Origin: Streptomyces sp. NP-1717
GTDB lineage: Bacteria > Actinomycetota > Actinomycetes > Streptomycetales > Streptomycetaceae
Direction: 5' to 3'
Assembly (NCBI RefSeq): GCF_022695985.1
Contig: NZ_JAAPBF010000005.1
Span: forward strand, 1-64,000
Length of the DNA: 64,000 nt
Made by a program: the position numbers and the translations under genes. This document shows, piece after piece, positions 52,426 through 60,382 of the stretch (position 1 is the stretch's first letter; the number at the start of each line of letters is the position of its first letter). The notes below the pieces were generated by a model. The model saw nothing but the letters and a program-made list of their open reading frames with translations. It was not told the origin of the DNA and made no database searches.

Positions 52426-53787
52426 ATGGACCGCCGCATTTTCGGGCTGGAGAACGAGTACGGCGTCACGTGCACCTTCAGGGGACAGCGCCGGCTGTCA
52501 CCTGACGAAGTGGCGCGCTACCTCTTCCGCCGTGTTGTGTCATGGGGCCGCAGCAGCAACGTCTTCCTGCGGAACGGCGCCCGCCTGTACCTCGACGTGG
52601 GATCGCATCCGGAATACGCGACACCCGAATGCGACAACGTGACCGAACTGGTCACCCACGACAAGGCGGGCGAGCGCATTCTGGAAGGCCTGCTCGTCGA
52701 CGCCGAACGCCGCCTGCACGAGGAGGGAATCGCGGGCGACGTCTATCTGTTCAAGAACAACACCGATTCGGCTGGAAACTCCTACGGCTGCCACGAGAAT
52801 TACCTCGTCGCCCGCCACGGGGAATTCTCCCGGCTCGCGGACATCCTCATCCCGTTCCTCGTCACCCGGCAGCTTCTCTGCGGCGCGGGCAAGGTGCTGC
52901 AGACCCCGCGTGGCGCGGTCTACTGCGTCAGTCAGCGCGCCGAGCACATCTGGGAGGGCGTCAGCTCCGCCACCACCCGTTCCCGTCCGATCATCAACAC
53001 CCGTGACGAACCGCACGCCGACGCGGAGCGCTACCGCCGGCTGCACGTCATCGTCGGCGACTCGAACATGTCCGAGACGACCATGCTCCTCAAGGTCGGT
53101 GCCACGGATCTCGTGCTGCGCATGATCGAGGCGGGCACGGTCATGCGTGACCTCACCCTGGAGAACCCGATCCGGGCGATCCGCGAGGTCAGCCACGACA
53201 TCACCGGCCAGCGCAAGGTGCGCCTGGCCAGCGGGCGTGAGGCGTCCGCGATCGAGGTCCAGCGGGAGTACTACGAGAAGGCGGTGGACTTCGTCGACCG
53301 CCGGGGCATCCGTACCGGCACCGTGGAGCAGGTGCTGGAGCTCTGGGGCCGTACGCTCGACGCGATCGAGGCCGAGGACCTGGACCGGATCGACACCGAG
53401 ATCGACTGGGTCATGAAGTACAAGCTCATCGAGCGCTACCGGGCCAAGCACAACATGACCATGTCCCACCCGCGGGTCGCGCAGATAGACCTCGCCTACC
53501 ACGACATCCACCGCCGCCGGGGGCTCTACTACCTGCTGGAGAAGCGCGGCCAGGCGGCCCGGATCTGCAACGACATGAAGATCTTCGAGGGCAAGTCGGT
53601 GCCTCCGCAGACCACCCGGGCGCGGCTGCGCGGGGACTTCATCCGGCGGGCCCAGGAGCAGCGGCGGGACTTCACCGTCGACTGGGTCCATCTCAAGCTC
53701 AATGACCAGGCGCAGCGCACCGTGCTGTGCAAGGACCCGTTCCGCTCGGTGGACGACCGGGTGGAGAAACTGATCGCCGGTATGTGA
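52426..53787 (+). CDS. pafA: Pup ligase PafA
   Basis: PafA uses ATP to join the C-terminal glutamate of Pup to lysines of substrates. The 453-residue protein is a glutamine-synthetase-like ligase. [16 protein letters not shown] holds metal-binding Glu. [15 protein letters not shown] carries the catalytic Asp, and [20 protein letters not shown] and [11 protein letters not shown] follow. It is a paralogue of Dop but lacks the Dop loop. The C-terminal domain has [16 protein letters not shown] 52426 begins ten bases after the transporter gene. A GC-rich hairpin follows the stop. Confidence 0.95.
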   Translation: MDRRIFGLENEYGVTCTFRGQRRLSPDEVARYLFRRVVSWGRSSNVFLRNGARLYLDVGSHPEYATPECDNVTELVTHDKAGERILEGLLVDAERRLHEEGIAGDVYLFKNNTDSAGNSYGCHENYLVARHGEFSRLADILIPFLVTRQLLCGAGKVLQTPRGAVYCVSQRAEHIWEGVSSATTRSRPIINTRDEPHADAERYRRLHVIVGDSNMSETTMLLKVGATDLVLRMIEAGTVMRDLTLENPIRAIREVSHDITGQRKVRLASGREASAIEVQREYYEKAVDFVDRRGIRTGTVEQVLELWGRTLDAIEAEDLDRIDTEIDWVMKYKLIERYRAKHNMTMSHPRVAQIDLAYHDIHRRRGLYYLLEKRGQAARICNDMKIFEGKSVPPQTTRARLRGDFIRRAQEQRRDFTVDWVHLKLNDQAQRTVLCKDPFRSVDDRVEKLIAGM

Positions 53788-53824
53788 CCTCCGGCGGTCG
53801 ACACTGAAGTCCGGAACACGACTC

Positions 53825-53855
53825 GGGCCCCGTACGTTCCTCGTGCGGGGCCCTT
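53825..53855 (+). terminator. Hairpin terminator after pafA
   Basis: GGGCCCCG (53825-53832) pairs with CGGGGCCC (53846-53853), with further partial pairing inside (TACG with CGTG). It probably ends the pafA transcript. Confidence 0.6.
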
Positions 53856-53910
53856 GGCACGCCCTAGAGTGTCGAGGAACTTAACCTTCCGTCTGAGATC
53901 TGAGGAATTC

Positions 53911-54846
53911 GTGCGCCGACTTGCCGGCCTCGTCGTCATCCCCCTACTGCTGCTGTCCACGGCGGCATGCGGTGACGACGGAGGCTCCGACTCAACCTCG
54001 TCCAAGAACGGGCTTCCCGAGATCACAGCGGGCGCCAAGTTCGGTGAGAAGCCGACCCTGGGGAAGGGGGAGGGGACGCCGCCGAAGGAGCTTCAGACCG
54101 ATGTCATCAGTGAGGGTGACGGCGCGAAACTGAAGAAGGGTGACGCGATCCAGGTCAACTACCTGGGGCAGTCGTGGGACTCGGCGAAGCCGTTCGACAA
54201 CAGCTTCGACCGTAAGGCGCCCTTCGATCTGACGCTGGGCGCCGGCATGGTCATCCAGGGCTGGGACAAGGGCCTGGAGGGCCAGAAGGTCGGCAGCCGT
54301 GTCGCGCTCGGCATCCCGCCGGAGCTGGGTTACGGGGCTCAGGGCCAGGGCGACATCAAGCCCAACGCCACGCTGGTCTTCGTCGTCGACATCCTGAAGG
54401 CGACGCAGGTCCCGACCACGGCCAAGGGCAGCGAGGTCGCGCAGGACAACATCGATCTGCCGAAGGTCGGGGTCAACGCGGACGGCAAGGCGCCCAAGGT
54501 CACGGTCCCGAAGACGGATCCGCCGAAGAAGCTCGTCTCCAACTACGTGCTGGAGAGCAAGGGCGAGGTCGTCAAGGAGACCGACTCGGTCGTGCTGAAC
54601 TACGAGGCGCTGCTGTGGAAGGACGCCAAGACGTTCGACAGCACGTACAAGAACGGCAAGACCGTGACGTTCCCGCTGCCGCAGCTCACCCTCAAGGGGC
54701 TGAAGGACGGCGTCGTCGGCAAGAAGGTCGGCAGCCGTGTGCTGGTCGTGATCCCGCCGGCCGACGCGTTCGGTGACAAGGAGCAGCAGGGCATCCCCAA
54801 GAACTCCACTCTGGTGTTCGCCGTGGACATCCTCGCGAAGGTGTAA
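53911..54846 (+). CDS. FKBP-type prolyl isomerase lipoprotein with two domains
   Basis: This 311-residue extracytoplasmic lipoprotein helps proteins fold by turning prolyl peptide bonds. The lipobox LSTAAC ends the signal sequence near residue 18. Domain 1 (about 65-165) has VNYLGQSWDSAKPFDNSF and GWDKGLEGQKVGSRVALGIPP (described by position). Domain 2 (about 205-310) is a diverged repeat with VLNYEALLWKDAKTFDSTY and KVGSRVLVVIPP. The second domain lacks several binding-pocket aromatics, so it may not be catalytic. GTG 53911 has GAGGA upstream. A second, cytosolic FKBP gene follows. Confidence 0.87.
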   Translation: MRRLAGLVVIPLLLLSTAACGDDGGSDSTSSKNGLPEITAGAKFGEKPTLGKGEGTPPKELQTDVISEGDGAKLKKGDAIQVNYLGQSWDSAKPFDNSFDRKAPFDLTLGAGMVIQGWDKGLEGQKVGSRVALGIPPELGYGAQGQGDIKPNATLVFVVDILKATQVPTTAKGSEVAQDNIDLPKVGVNADGKAPKVTVPKTDPPKKLVSNYVLESKGEVVKETDSVVLNYEALLWKDAKTFDSTYKNGKTVTFPLPQLTLKGLKDGVVGKKVGSRVLVVIPPADAFGDKEQQGIPKNSTLVFAVDILAKV

Positions 54847-54889
54847 GACTGTCCCGGTTGCCCCGTTCATCATTTAGAGGAGCAGTTCA

Positions 54890-55264
54890 GTGAGCATCGA
54901 GAAGCCCGAGATCGACTTCCCGGGTGGCGAGCCGCCGGCCGACCTGGAGATCAAGGACATCTGGGAGGGCGAGGGTGCCGTCGCCAAGCCGGGCGACACC
55001 GTCTCCGTGCACTACGTGGGTGTGGCCTTCTCCACCGGTGAGGAGTTCGACGCCTCCTGGAACCGCGGTACGCCGTTGCAGTTCCAGCTCGGTCAGGGGC
55101 AGGTCATCTCCGGCTGGGACCAGGGTGTCCAGGGCATGAAGGTCGGCGGCCGCCGTCAGCTGACGATTCCCTCGCACCTCGCCTACGGCGAGCGTGGCGC
55201 GGGCGGCGGGGCGATCGCCCCGGGCGAGACGCTGATCTTCGTCTGCGATCTGGTCGCTGTCTGA
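54890..55264 (+). CDS. Cytosolic FKBP-type prolyl isomerase
   Basis: This 124-residue single-domain FKBP has the full fold and active site: VSVHYVGVAFSTGEEFDASW, a VISGWDQGVQGMKVGGRR block, PSHLAYGERG and LIFVCDLVAV. No signal peptide is present, so it works in the cytoplasm. GTG 54890 has GAGGAG 9 bases upstream. It lies 43 bases after the lipoprotein FKBP gene and is probably cotranscribed with it. A terminator follows, separating it from pafB. Confidence 0.93.
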   Translation: MSIEKPEIDFPGGEPPADLEIKDIWEGEGAVAKPGDTVSVHYVGVAFSTGEEFDASWNRGTPLQFQLGQGQVISGWDQGVQGMKVGGRRQLTIPSHLAYGERGAGGGAIAPGETLIFVCDLVAV

Positions 55265-55290
55265 CCTGGGTCCGGTCACTTACGGACACA

Positions 55291-55329
55291 CCGAGGGCCC
55301 ATGCTGTCCGGCGTGGGCCCTCGGCTTTT
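55291..55329 (+). terminator. Terminator after the FKBP pair
   Basis: CCGAGGGCCCA (55291-55301) pairs perfectly with TGGGCCCTCGG (55314-55324), followed by CTTTTAC. It is a clear rho-independent terminator. Confidence 0.85.
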
Positions 55330-55398
55330 ACCGCGGGACCCCCGGACGGTACGGTCGACGCGCGGATGCGGCACTATCAGATGAGGTGTAGGGCGTCG

Positions 55399-56355
55399 AT
55401 GGCCATTGCCAAGGCCGAGCGGTTGATGAATCTCGCGCTGTGCCTGCTCGGTACCCGGCGCCCGCTCAGCAAGCGCGAGTTGCGCGAGTCCATCGAGGCG
55501 TATCTGGAAGCCGGCTCCGACGACAGCTTCAACCGGATGTTCGAGCGGGACAAGGACGATCTGCGCGAACTCGGTCTGGTCATCGAGACGGTGGAGAACC
55601 TGGACGGCGAGACCGGTTATCTGGCCCGCCGGGACAGCAACCGGCTGCCGGCCATCACGCTGGACGCCGAGGAGGCCGCGGCTCTCGGACTCGCCGCGAA
55701 GGTCTGGCAGCAGGCGCGTCTCGCGGGCGCCGCCAGTGGCGCGCTGCAGAAGCTGCGGGCCGCGGGGATGCCCGAGGCGGAGGATTCGTACGAGGCGCAC
55801 CACAGCGCCCTGGAGCCGCGCATCCCCGTCCACGAGGCGGCGTTCGAGCCGCTGATGCTCGCCTGCCGTGACCGCAGGCCGGTTCTCTTCGACTACCGCA
55901 AGGCCAACGCCGCCAAGCCGGAGCAGCGCCAGGTGGAGCCGTGGACGCTGGAGTGCTGGCGCGGGCACTGGTATCTGGCCGGCTGGGACCGGGAGCGCCG
56001 GGCGGAGCGCGTCTTCCGCCTCTCGCGGATCACCGGAAAGGTCCGTTCCAGGGCCGGTGGCTTCACCGCTCCCGTGCCCGACGTGGTCACGGTGCGCGAG
56101 ACGGTCGAGACCTGGGCGGGGGAGACGGCGACGCGTTCGGCGCTGATCCGGCTGCGTTCGGACTGCGGTTACCCACTGCGTGCCCGGGCGGTGTCGTCGC
56201 GGGAACTGGGCGACGGCTGGGACGAGTTGGAGATCCCGTACGGTCATGGTCTGGACGCCTGGCTGGTGGAGTTCGGTCCCGACGTGGTCGTCCTGGAGCC
56301 CGCGGATCTGCGGGCCGACGTCGTGGACCGGCTGCGCGCCGTGGCCAAGGCCTGA
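55399..56355 (+). CDS. pafB: WYL-domain regulator PafB
   Basis: PafB acts with PafC as a transcriptional activator of the LexA-independent DNA damage response in mycobacteria. The 318-residue protein has an N-terminal helix-turn-helix (about 1-70, AERLMNLALCLLGTRRPLSK) and a WYL domain (about 140-215) with RQVEPWTLECWRGHWYLAGWD, given by position. A C-terminal extension (about 230-318) follows. I chose ATG 55399 (MAIAKAERL), with GAGGTG about 10 bases upstream; ATG 55366 and 55381 are alternatives. pafC starts 18 bases after its stop. Despite the name, a direct role in pupylation is not established. Confidence 0.92.
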   Translation: MAIAKAERLMNLALCLLGTRRPLSKRELRESIEAYLEAGSDDSFNRMFERDKDDLRELGLVIETVENLDGETGYLARRDSNRLPAITLDAEEAAALGLAAKVWQQARLAGAASGALQKLRAAGMPEAEDSYEAHHSALEPRIPVHEAAFEPLMLACRDRRPVLFDYRKANAAKPEQRQVEPWTLECWRGHWYLAGWDRERRAERVFRLSRITGKVRSRAGGFTAPVPDVVTVRETVETWAGETATRSALIRLRSDCGYPLRARAVSSRELGDGWDELEIPYGHGLDAWLVEFGPDVVVLEPADLRADVVDRLRAVAKA

Positions 56356-56373
56356 GGGGAACGCGTACACACC

Positions 56374-57339
56374 ATGGCAGCCAACGCCATCGACCAGACC
56401 CGCCGGATGCTCTCGCTGGTGACCTATCTGCGGGAGCGTCCCGGCGCGCACGTCCAGGACGTCGCCCGTGCCTTCGGGATCACCGAGGACGAGCTGATCT
56501 CCGATCTCGACGTCCTGCCCATGTGCGGGACGAGTTTCCGTGGCGGGGACCTCCTCGACATCGACACCGACGGGGACCGTATCTGGTGGCACAACCCGGA
56601 CGACGTGGCCGAGCCGCTGCGGCTGGCCGCGGACGAGGCCACCGCGCTGCTGGTGGCCGCCCGCGCGGTCGCGACCCTGCCGGGGCTGCGGGAGAGCGAC
56701 CGGCAGGCGCTGCTGCGTGCGACGGCGAAGCTGGAGGCCGCCGCCGGGGAGGTGGCGGGGGCCAGCTCCCGGCTCTCGGTGACGTTCGAGTCGGAGGGCG
56801 GTGTCTTCGCGGATGTCGACCGGGCCATCTCGGAGCGGCGCAGGCTGTGGCTGCGTTACTACTCGCCGGCGCGGGACGAGCTGACCGAGCGCGAGGTCGA
56901 TCCGATCAGGCTGTTCGCGGTGGGCCACACGTACATGGAGGCGTGGTGCCGGCTCTCCGAGGCGCGGCGGACGTTCCGGCTCGACAGGGTGGCCGAGATC
57001 AGGCTGCTGGACGCGCCGGCCGCGCCGCCGGAGCTGGAGCTGCGTGATCTGTCGGAGGGGCTGGTGCAGCCGTCCGCCGACGATCCGGAGGTGGTGGTCG
57101 AGGTCGGGCCCGGCGGGCGCTGGGTCGCCGAGTACTACCCGCACGACAGCGCGGAGGAGCTTCCCGACGGGGGGCTGCGGATCACCCTGCGTACGCCGGC
57201 GCCGGCCTCGCTGCGGCGGCTCGCGCTGCGGCTGGGCCGGGACGGCCGGATCACCTCTCCGCCGGAACTGGCGGAGAGCGCCCGCCGGGCGGCGGGCGAG
57301 GCGCTGGCGGCGTACGAGAGCGGTGACGTGAGCCCATGA
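56374..57339 (+). CDS. pafC: WYL-domain regulator PafC
   Basis: PafC is the partner of PafB and resembles it in layout. The 321-residue protein has an N-terminal helix-turn-helix (QTRRMLSLVTYLRERPGAHV). A middle helical region follows, then a WYL domain in which the aromatic core reads LWLRYYSPARDELTEREVDP and HTYMEAWCRLSEARRTFRLD. WYL domains can bind single-stranded nucleic acid as a damage signal. GTG or ATG choices upstream are weak, and ATG 56374 gives the family length. Its stop overlaps the start of the next small gene (ATGA). Confidence 0.92.
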   Translation: MAANAIDQTRRMLSLVTYLRERPGAHVQDVARAFGITEDELISDLDVLPMCGTSFRGGDLLDIDTDGDRIWWHNPDDVAEPLRLAADEATALLVAARAVATLPGLRESDRQALLRATAKLEAAAGEVAGASSRLSVTFESEGGVFADVDRAISERRRLWLRYYSPARDELTEREVDPIRLFAVGHTYMEAWCRLSEARRTFRLDRVAEIRLLDAPAAPPELELRDLSEGLVQPSADDPEVVVEVGPGGRWVAEYYPHDSAEELPDGGLRITLRTPAPASLRRLALRLGRDGRITSPPELAESARRAAGEALAAYESGDVSP

Positions 57340-57620
57340 CACGAGGGGAATTGGGGGATTTGTCCGTGATGACTGGTTTCTCTGCTTCGGTGGCCATGGT
57401 GCCGGTCCTCTTCCAGGCCGCCTGTCCCGAGTGCCGTGCCCGGTTCGAGCTCTCGGCCGGCGCGCTGCGGCTCGCGATCGGCGCCAGCCGCCGTACGACC
57501 TTCTACTCGTTCACCTGCCCCGAGTGCGAGACGGCGGTGCGCAAACCCGCCGGCGAGCGCATCGTGGAACTGCTCACCGGGGGCGGCGTACGGACGCTGC
57601 GCCTGCATTCCACGACCTAG
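57336..57620 (+). CDS. Small protein with paired CPEC motifs
   Basis: This protein of up to 94 residues has a treble zinc-ribbon look. CPEC near residues 30-33 and a second CPEC near residues 60-63 would hold one zinc ion. Its function is unknown. The start is uncertain: ATG 57336 overlaps the pafC stop (ATGA) and suggests coupling. GTG 57366 and ATG 57369 are better spaced from GGGGGA at 57353-57358 and would give about 84 residues. Downstream genes run on the same strand toward tatA, so it may be part of that transcript. Confidence 0.72.
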   Translation: MTRGELGDLSVMTGFSASVAMVPVLFQAACPECRARFELSAGALRLAIGASRRTTFYSFTCPECETAVRKPAGERIVELLTGGGVRTLRLHSTT

Positions 57621-57674
57621 CGGTATCGACCCGGCCTGATCCCCCGGACAGGCCCCTCGGAAAAGGCTCCTCGC

Positions 57675-57872
57675 ATGTTCTGGCCCATGCTCGCCGTCGC
57701 CCTCGGGTTCTGCGGGATCGCCGTACTCGGCGTTCTCGCGATACGGGTCTTCGTCGAGGCCCGGCGACTCGGTCACCAGGTCGCCTCCACCACACGGCGG
57801 ATCAACCGGGCGGCGGAGGAACTGGAAGTGGCCGCCACGCATCTCGCGAAGACCGGAGACGCCATCCGATAA
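57675..57872 (+). CDS. Small single-span membrane protein
   Basis: This 65-residue protein has one hydrophobic segment (about 4-26, LAVALGFCGIAVLGVLAIRV) and a basic, then helical, cytoplasmic tail with RRINRAAEELEVAATHLAKTGD. I do not recognise a named family. The layout resembles small DUF948-like proteins. Its place between pafC and tatA on the same strand is all the context there is. Confidence 0.7.
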   Translation: MFWPMLAVALGFCGIAVLGVLAIRVFVEARRLGHQVASTTRRINRAAEELEVAATHLAKTGDAIR

Positions 57873-58079
57873 ATGAATGCACCCTCCCTCCATCGTCAGT
57901 TCGGGCGGTAGGCTGACGAAGCGGTCCCGGACTGGAGGCGGGGGCCGCCGTAGGGAGTACGCACAGGCATTGCCCTGCGTTTACCCCTGCGGGTTACGAT
58001 CGCTGCCAGCACGGTGCCCGGACAGATGTCCGGATGTCGTCGCAGACCCCCTGTCGCCTCGGTGAAGAAGGTAATCGCT

Positions 58080-58373
58080 ATGGGTAGGCTCGGCCCCACC
58101 GAGATCATCCTTATTCTCGTCGTCATCATCCTGCTCTTCGGCGCCAAGAAGCTTCCCGACATGGCCCGTTCACTCGGCAAGTCGGCGCGCATCCTCAAGA
58201 GCGAGGCGAAGGCGATGAAGTCCGACGAGAACAAGAGCGGCACGGCTCCGACCGACCCGCCGACCGCCTCCGCCGACCCGGACCAGCCCGCGCCCCGGAC
58301 CATCCAGGCCGCGCCCGGCGATGTCACCAGCTCGCGCCCCGTCGCGGAGCCCACCGACTCGACCAAGCGCTGA
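58080..58373 (+). CDS. tatA: Twin-arginine translocase subunit TatA
   Basis: TatA forms the variable-size channel through which folded Tat substrates cross the membrane. The 97-residue protein has an N-terminal membrane helix (about 6-20, EIILILVVIILLFGAKKLP) ending in the conserved Phe-Gly hinge. An amphipathic helix follows (about 24-45), then a disordered Pro/Ser/Asp-rich tail. ATG 58080 is preceded by GAAGAAGG. tatC lies 67 bases downstream. Streptomyces also have a TatB gene elsewhere, which is not in this window. Confidence 0.95.
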   Translation: MGRLGPTEIILILVVIILLFGAKKLPDMARSLGKSARILKSEAKAMKSDENKSGTAPTDPPTASADPDQPAPRTIQAAPGDVTSSRPVAEPTDSTKR

Positions 58374-58440
58374 TCCGACCACCGGGCCGATGCACGCACC
58401 GGGCACGGTGACGGCCTTCCGCACGAGATGAGGACGTGGG

Positions 58441-59379
58441 TTGCCCAAGTCTGCCCGCACAGAAGAGAAGGATCCCGAGGGGCGCATGCCGCTCGTGGAG
58501 CACCTTCGTGAGCTGCGCAACCGGCTGTCGAAAGGGCTGCTCGCGATCGTCGTGGTGACGATCGTGGCCGTGTTCTACAGCGAGCAGATCATGTCGTTCC
58601 TCTCCGAGTCGGTCCCCAAGTGTGAGAACGGGCTCCAGGAGAGCGACGGCGGCAACTGCGCGGTCGTCTCCTTCAACACCCTCACCTCGCCGTTCACCAC
58701 GACGATCCGGGTCAGCCTCACCGCCGGCATCATCGCGGCCAGCCCGATCTGGCTCTACCAGCTGTGGGCGTTCATCGCCCCGGGCCTGCACAAGAACGAG
58801 AAGAAGTACACGTACGCGTTCGTCGCGAGCGCGGTGCCGCTGTTCACGGCCGGTGCCTACCTGGCCTACATCATCCTGCCGATCAGCGTGAAGGTGCTCA
58901 TCAGCCTCACGCCGGAAGGCTCGTCCAACATCCTCTCGCTCGACGAGGTCCTCGACTTCACCACCCGTATGGTGCTGGTCTTCGGTCTCGCCTTCGAGCT
59001 GCCGCTGGTCCTGGTCATGCTCAACATGACCGGCATCGTCACCGGCCGCAGGATGGTCGGATGGTGGCGCGGCGTCGTCATGGGCGTCTTCGTCTTCGGC
59101 GCGGTGATCACCCCTACGACCGACCCCGTGGGCATGCTCGCGCTGGCGGGCCCCATCATCGTCCTCTACTTCGGCGCGGTGGGCTTCTCGCTGGTCAACG
59201 ACCGGCGCAGGCGGCGCAAGAACCCGGACGCGGACCTCGACGACGACGAGGCGTCGGACCTGGACCACACCCCGGAGAGCGTCGGGAGTGTCGAACCGGT
59301 CGCCTCCGTGCCCGCCCTTCCCGAGCAGGCGGACAGCAGCCGCACCAGCCGTGTGAACGGCTACGACGACATCACCTGA
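58441..59379 (+). CDS. tatC: Twin-arginine translocase subunit TatC
   Basis: TatC is the receptor that recognises twin-arginine signal peptides and recruits TatA. The 312-residue protein has six membrane helices. The cytoplasmic start MPLVEHLRELRNRL is the signal-peptide-binding region, and the first periplasmic loop contains two cysteines (KCENGLQESDGGNCAV). SFNTLTSPFTTTIRVSL and PGLHKNEKKY are family marks. The C-terminal 65 residues are an acidic disordered tail. The start is a TTG at 58441, with GAGG 8 bases upstream and the expected N-terminus, following tatA. Confidence 0.94.
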   Translation: MPKSARTEEKDPEGRMPLVEHLRELRNRLSKGLLAIVVVTIVAVFYSEQIMSFLSESVPKCENGLQESDGGNCAVVSFNTLTSPFTTTIRVSLTAGIIAASPIWLYQLWAFIAPGLHKNEKKYTYAFVASAVPLFTAGAYLAYIILPISVKVLISLTPEGSSNILSLDEVLDFTTRMVLVFGLAFELPLVLVMLNMTGIVTGRRMVGWWRGVVMGVFVFGAVITPTTDPVGMLALAGPIIVLYFGAVGFSLVNDRRRRRKNPDADLDDDEASDLDHTPESVGSVEPVASVPALPEQADSSRTSRVNGYDDIT

Positions 59380-59426
59380 TCCGGACGGACCGGACCGCGC
59401 CCGACAGTGACCCGTGGGACCCGCCC

Positions 59427-60323
59427 GTGACCAGTGAGATCAGCCTGTTCGTCAATCCCACCGCCGGGCGCGGCCGGGGAGCCCGTGCCGCGCAGCCCGC
59501 CGCCCGCGCGCTCCGCGACGCCGGGTACTCCGTCCGTACGGTGCTCGGAGCCGACGCCGGGGACGCGCTGCGGCGCGCACGCGAGGCCGTCGCGGCGGGC
59601 ACCGGCGCGCTGATCGCCGTCGGCGGGGACGGTCTGGTCTCCCTCGCCCTCCAGGCGGTGGCCGGTACGGACACCCCGCTCGGCGTCGTCGCCGTCGGCA
59701 CCGGGAACGACTTCGGCCGGGCGCTCGGCCTGCCGGTCCGGGACCCCGCGGCGGCCGGGCGGATCGCCGCCGACGCGCTCAAGCACGACGGGATCCGGGA
59801 CGTGGACCTCGGCCGGGTCGCGGGGCGGTGGTTCGGGACCGTACTCGCCTCCGGATTCGACTCACGCGTCAACGACCGCGGCAACCGCATGCGTTGGCCC
59901 AGCGGCCGCGCCAAGTACGACCTGGCGATGATCGCCGAACTCGCCGCCTTCCGCCCCGCCCCGTACCGCATGACCCTGGACGACGGCACCGAGCGGGAGA
60001 TCGAGGCGACCCTGGTCGCCGTCGGCAACGGCCCCTCCTACGGAGGCGGCATGCGGATCTGCGCCGGCGCCGCCATGGACGACGGGCTCTTCGACGTGAC
60101 CGTCGTCGGGGACTGCAGCCGCGCCACCCTCCTGAAGGTCTTTCCGCGCGCGTACCGGGGAACGCATCTGAGCCACCCCAAGGTCACCGTCCACCGCACC
60201 TCGAAGATCACCCTGGCCGCCCCCGGTCTCACCGGCTACGCCGACGGGGAGCCGCTCGGACCGCTCCCGCTGACGGCGCGGTGCGTCCCCGGGGCCGTAC
60301 GGGTACTGACCCCCGGGCCCTGA
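59427..60323 (+). CDS. Diacylglycerol/lipid kinase-like protein
   Basis: This 298-residue enzyme probably phosphorylates a lipid such as diacylglycerol, in the DgkB/YegS family. The N-terminal LFVNPTAGRGRG and the nucleotide motif AVGGDGLVS (in place of the usual GGDGT) are present. VVAVGTGNDFGRALGLP completes the ATP site, and DVTVVGDCSR is in the second domain. The T-to-L change in GGDGT is common in family members. GTG 59427 starts 48 bases after tatC on the same strand. The lipid substrate is not known. Confidence 0.87.
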   Translation: MTSEISLFVNPTAGRGRGARAAQPAARALRDAGYSVRTVLGADAGDALRRAREAVAAGTGALIAVGGDGLVSLALQAVAGTDTPLGVVAVGTGNDFGRALGLPVRDPAAAGRIAADALKHDGIRDVDLGRVAGRWFGTVLASGFDSRVNDRGNRMRWPSGRAKYDLAMIAELAAFRPAPYRMTLDDGTEREIEATLVAVGNGPSYGGGMRICAGAAMDDGLFDVTVVGDCSRATLLKVFPRAYRGTHLSHPKVTVHRTSKITLAAPGLTGYADGEPLGPLPLTARCVPGAVRVLTPGP

Positions 60324-60382
60324 GGGGCCCCGCCAGCTCACCCATAAAGATCGCCTGACTGTCAGAGGGGACGGGTAGGCTC

